Shown here piece after piece: positions 5,701 to 6,602 of a stretch of 6,602 nt of DNA. Location of the stretch: NCBI GenBank assembly GCA_023257915.1, contig JALRBB010000398.1, positions 1 to 6,602 on the forward strand, in the 5' to 3' direction. The first letter of the stretch is position 1. Each line of letters starts with the position of its first letter. The stretch comes from Quisquiliibacterium sp. Its GTDB lineage: Bacteria > Pseudomonadota > Gammaproteobacteria > Burkholderiales > Burkholderiaceae_E. A model generated the notes under the pieces. The model was not told the DNA's origin. It did not search any database and saw only the letters and a list, made by a program, of their open reading frames with translations. Position numbers and translations under genes: made by a program.

Positions 5701-6602
5701 GTGTACCAATATGATCCGTTAGACCAGAAGCTGGTGGAGCAGCGCGTCGCGCAGTTCCGCGACCAGACCCGACGCTTTCTCGCCGGCGAGCTGAGCGAAG
5801 CGCAATTCCTGCCGCTGCGGCTCCAAAACGGCCTGTACATGCAAAAGCATGCGCACATGCTGCGCGTTGCGATTCCTTATGGTCTGATCTCGAGCACGCA
5901 GCTGCGCACTCTGGCGACGATCGCGCGCGACTTCGATCGCGGCTATGGCCATTTCAGCACCCGGCAGAACATCCAGTTCAACTGGGTCGAGCTTGAACAG
6001 GTACCCGAGATCCTCGCTCAGCTCGCGCAGGTGCAGATGCACGCGATGCAGACCAGTGGCAACTGCATCCGCAACACCACCGCCGACCACTTCGCCGGCG
6101 TCGCGCCCGACGAGATCGTCGACCCACTGGTCTGGGCTGAGCTCATCCGCGAGTGGTCGATCCTGCATCCCGAGTTCGCCTTCCTGCCGCGCAAGTTCAA
6201 GATCGCGATCAGCGGCGCGGCCAATGACCGCGCAGCAACCTTGGTTCACGACATTGGCATTCGCGCAATCCTTGGCGCCGATGGGCAACCAGGCTTCGCA
6301 ATTTCGGTTGGCGGCGGCCTGGGCCGCACGCCGATGGTCGGCCACGTGATCCGCGAGTTCCTGCCCTGGCAGCACCTGCTGACCTACCTGGACGCGATCC
6401 TGCGGGTCTACAACCGTTACGGTCGACGCGACAACAAGTACAAGGCGCGAATCAAGATCCTGGTCAAGGAAAGGACCCCGGAGGCGTTTCGCGACGAGGT
6501 CGAAGCCGAGTGGGCGCACCTGGTGGACGGGCCCGGCACCGTACCCGCGCAGGAGGTCGAGCGCATCACCGGACGCTTTTTGCGTCCGGACTACAAGCAG
6601 TT
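5701..6602 (+). CDS. cysI: CysI-type nitrite/sulfite reductase, hemoprotein subunit (N-terminal 300 residues)
   Basis: The gene starts at GTG 5701 (MYQYDPLDQKLVEQRVAQFR after initiation) and runs off the window. The only in-frame codons upstream, back to the stop at 5674, give no ATG. The product is the siroheme/4Fe-4S enzyme that reduces sulfite to sulfide for cysteine synthesis; relatives are annotated nitrite/sulfite reductase. Residues about 35-105 are the first ferredoxin-like half-domain (LPLRLQNGLYMQKHAHMLRV, then GYGHFSTRQNIQFNW), followed by the first NIR_SIR domain. Basic residues at the positions that bind siroheme and anion in E. coli sulfite reductase are present: Arg88 (TRQN), Arg124 (SGNCIRNTT), Lys165 and Lys167 (LPRKFK). 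The cluster-ligand cysteines lie beyond the window. Divergence from a cysB-like regulator supports a sulfite rather than a dissimilatory role. Only a weak GTGAG precedes the start, so translation may be modest or leader-controlled. Confidence 0.92.
   Translation, partial: MYQYDPLDQKLVEQRVAQFRDQTRRFLAGELSEAQFLPLRLQNGLYMQKHAHMLRVAIPYGLISSTQLRTLATIARDFDRGYGHFSTRQNIQFNWVELEQVPEILAQLAQVQMHAMQTSGNCIRNTTADHFAGVAPDEIVDPLVWAELIREWSILHPEFAFLPRKFKIAISGAANDRAATLVHDIGIRAILGADGQPGFAISVGGGLGRTPMVGHVIREFLPWQHLLTYLDAILRVYNRYGRRDNKYKARIKILVKERTPEAFRDEVEAEWAHLVDGPGTVPAQEVERITGRFLRPDYKQ

Noticed and set aside
5719..6519. Long open frame (266 codons) on the minus strand opposite cysI
   Set aside because: It is the antisense shadow of a clearly recognisable nitrite/sulfite reductase; its translation is low-complexity and resembles no family I know. 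GC-rich codon bias creates such frames.
1..6602. CRISPR array, tRNA, rRNA, intact insertion sequence or defence genes
   Set aside because: I saw no regularly spaced repeats, RNA-gene signatures, transposase or nuclease motifs; almost all of the window is accounted for by ordinary chromosomal genes.

Overview
The window looks like a chromosomal segment from a high-GC proteobacterium, most likely a gammaproteobacterium. This rests on the base composition by eye and on the gene families present: a CysB-type LysR regulator, the proteobacterial CysI-type nitrite/sulfite reductase, a PqiC-type auxiliary lipoprotein and an Mla-type MCE transporter. These make it Gram-negative with an outer membrane. 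Nothing in the sequence fixes the genus.

Layout, left to right. (1) Positions 1-163, + strand: the last 53 codons of a HAD phosphatase related to phosphoglycolate phosphatase/MupP. (2) A 56-bp convergent gap with no clear terminator. (3) Positions 220-5519, - strand: six tightly packed genes, read right to left: CysB-like regulator, crotonase-fold enoyl-CoA hydratase/isomerase, STAS-MlaE permease fusion, MlaF-like ATPase, single-MCE-domain MlaD-like protein, PqiC-like lipoprotein. The junctions are 1-nt overlap (TAATG), 4-nt gap, 4-nt overlap (ATGA), 13-nt gap holding a perfect GGAGG before a TTG start, and a GTGA/TGATG overlap. This strongly suggests one translationally coupled operon. (4) Positions 5520-5700: a 181-bp divergent intergenic region with four copies of CAGTCG/CGACTG, three at an exact 11-bp period, an AT-rich TATATA next to a 10-bp palindrome, and a GGGG-CCAGA-CCCC dyad resembling REP/RAYT-type element ends. 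(5) Positions 5701-6602, + strand: the first 300 codons of cysI, running off the window.

How the genes fit together. cysB and cysI are divergent, a sensible arrangement for a sulfur-assimilation activator and its target. The four transporter genes give a complete MCE lipid-transport system: permease with built-in MlaB-like STAS domain, ATPase, membrane-anchored MCE protein spanning the periplasm, and outer-membrane lipoprotein. The unusual point is that this system and an acyl-CoA enzyme sit downstream of, and apparently co-transcribed with, the CysB-like regulator. A physiological link between sulfur status and lipid/acyl-CoA handling is inference only.
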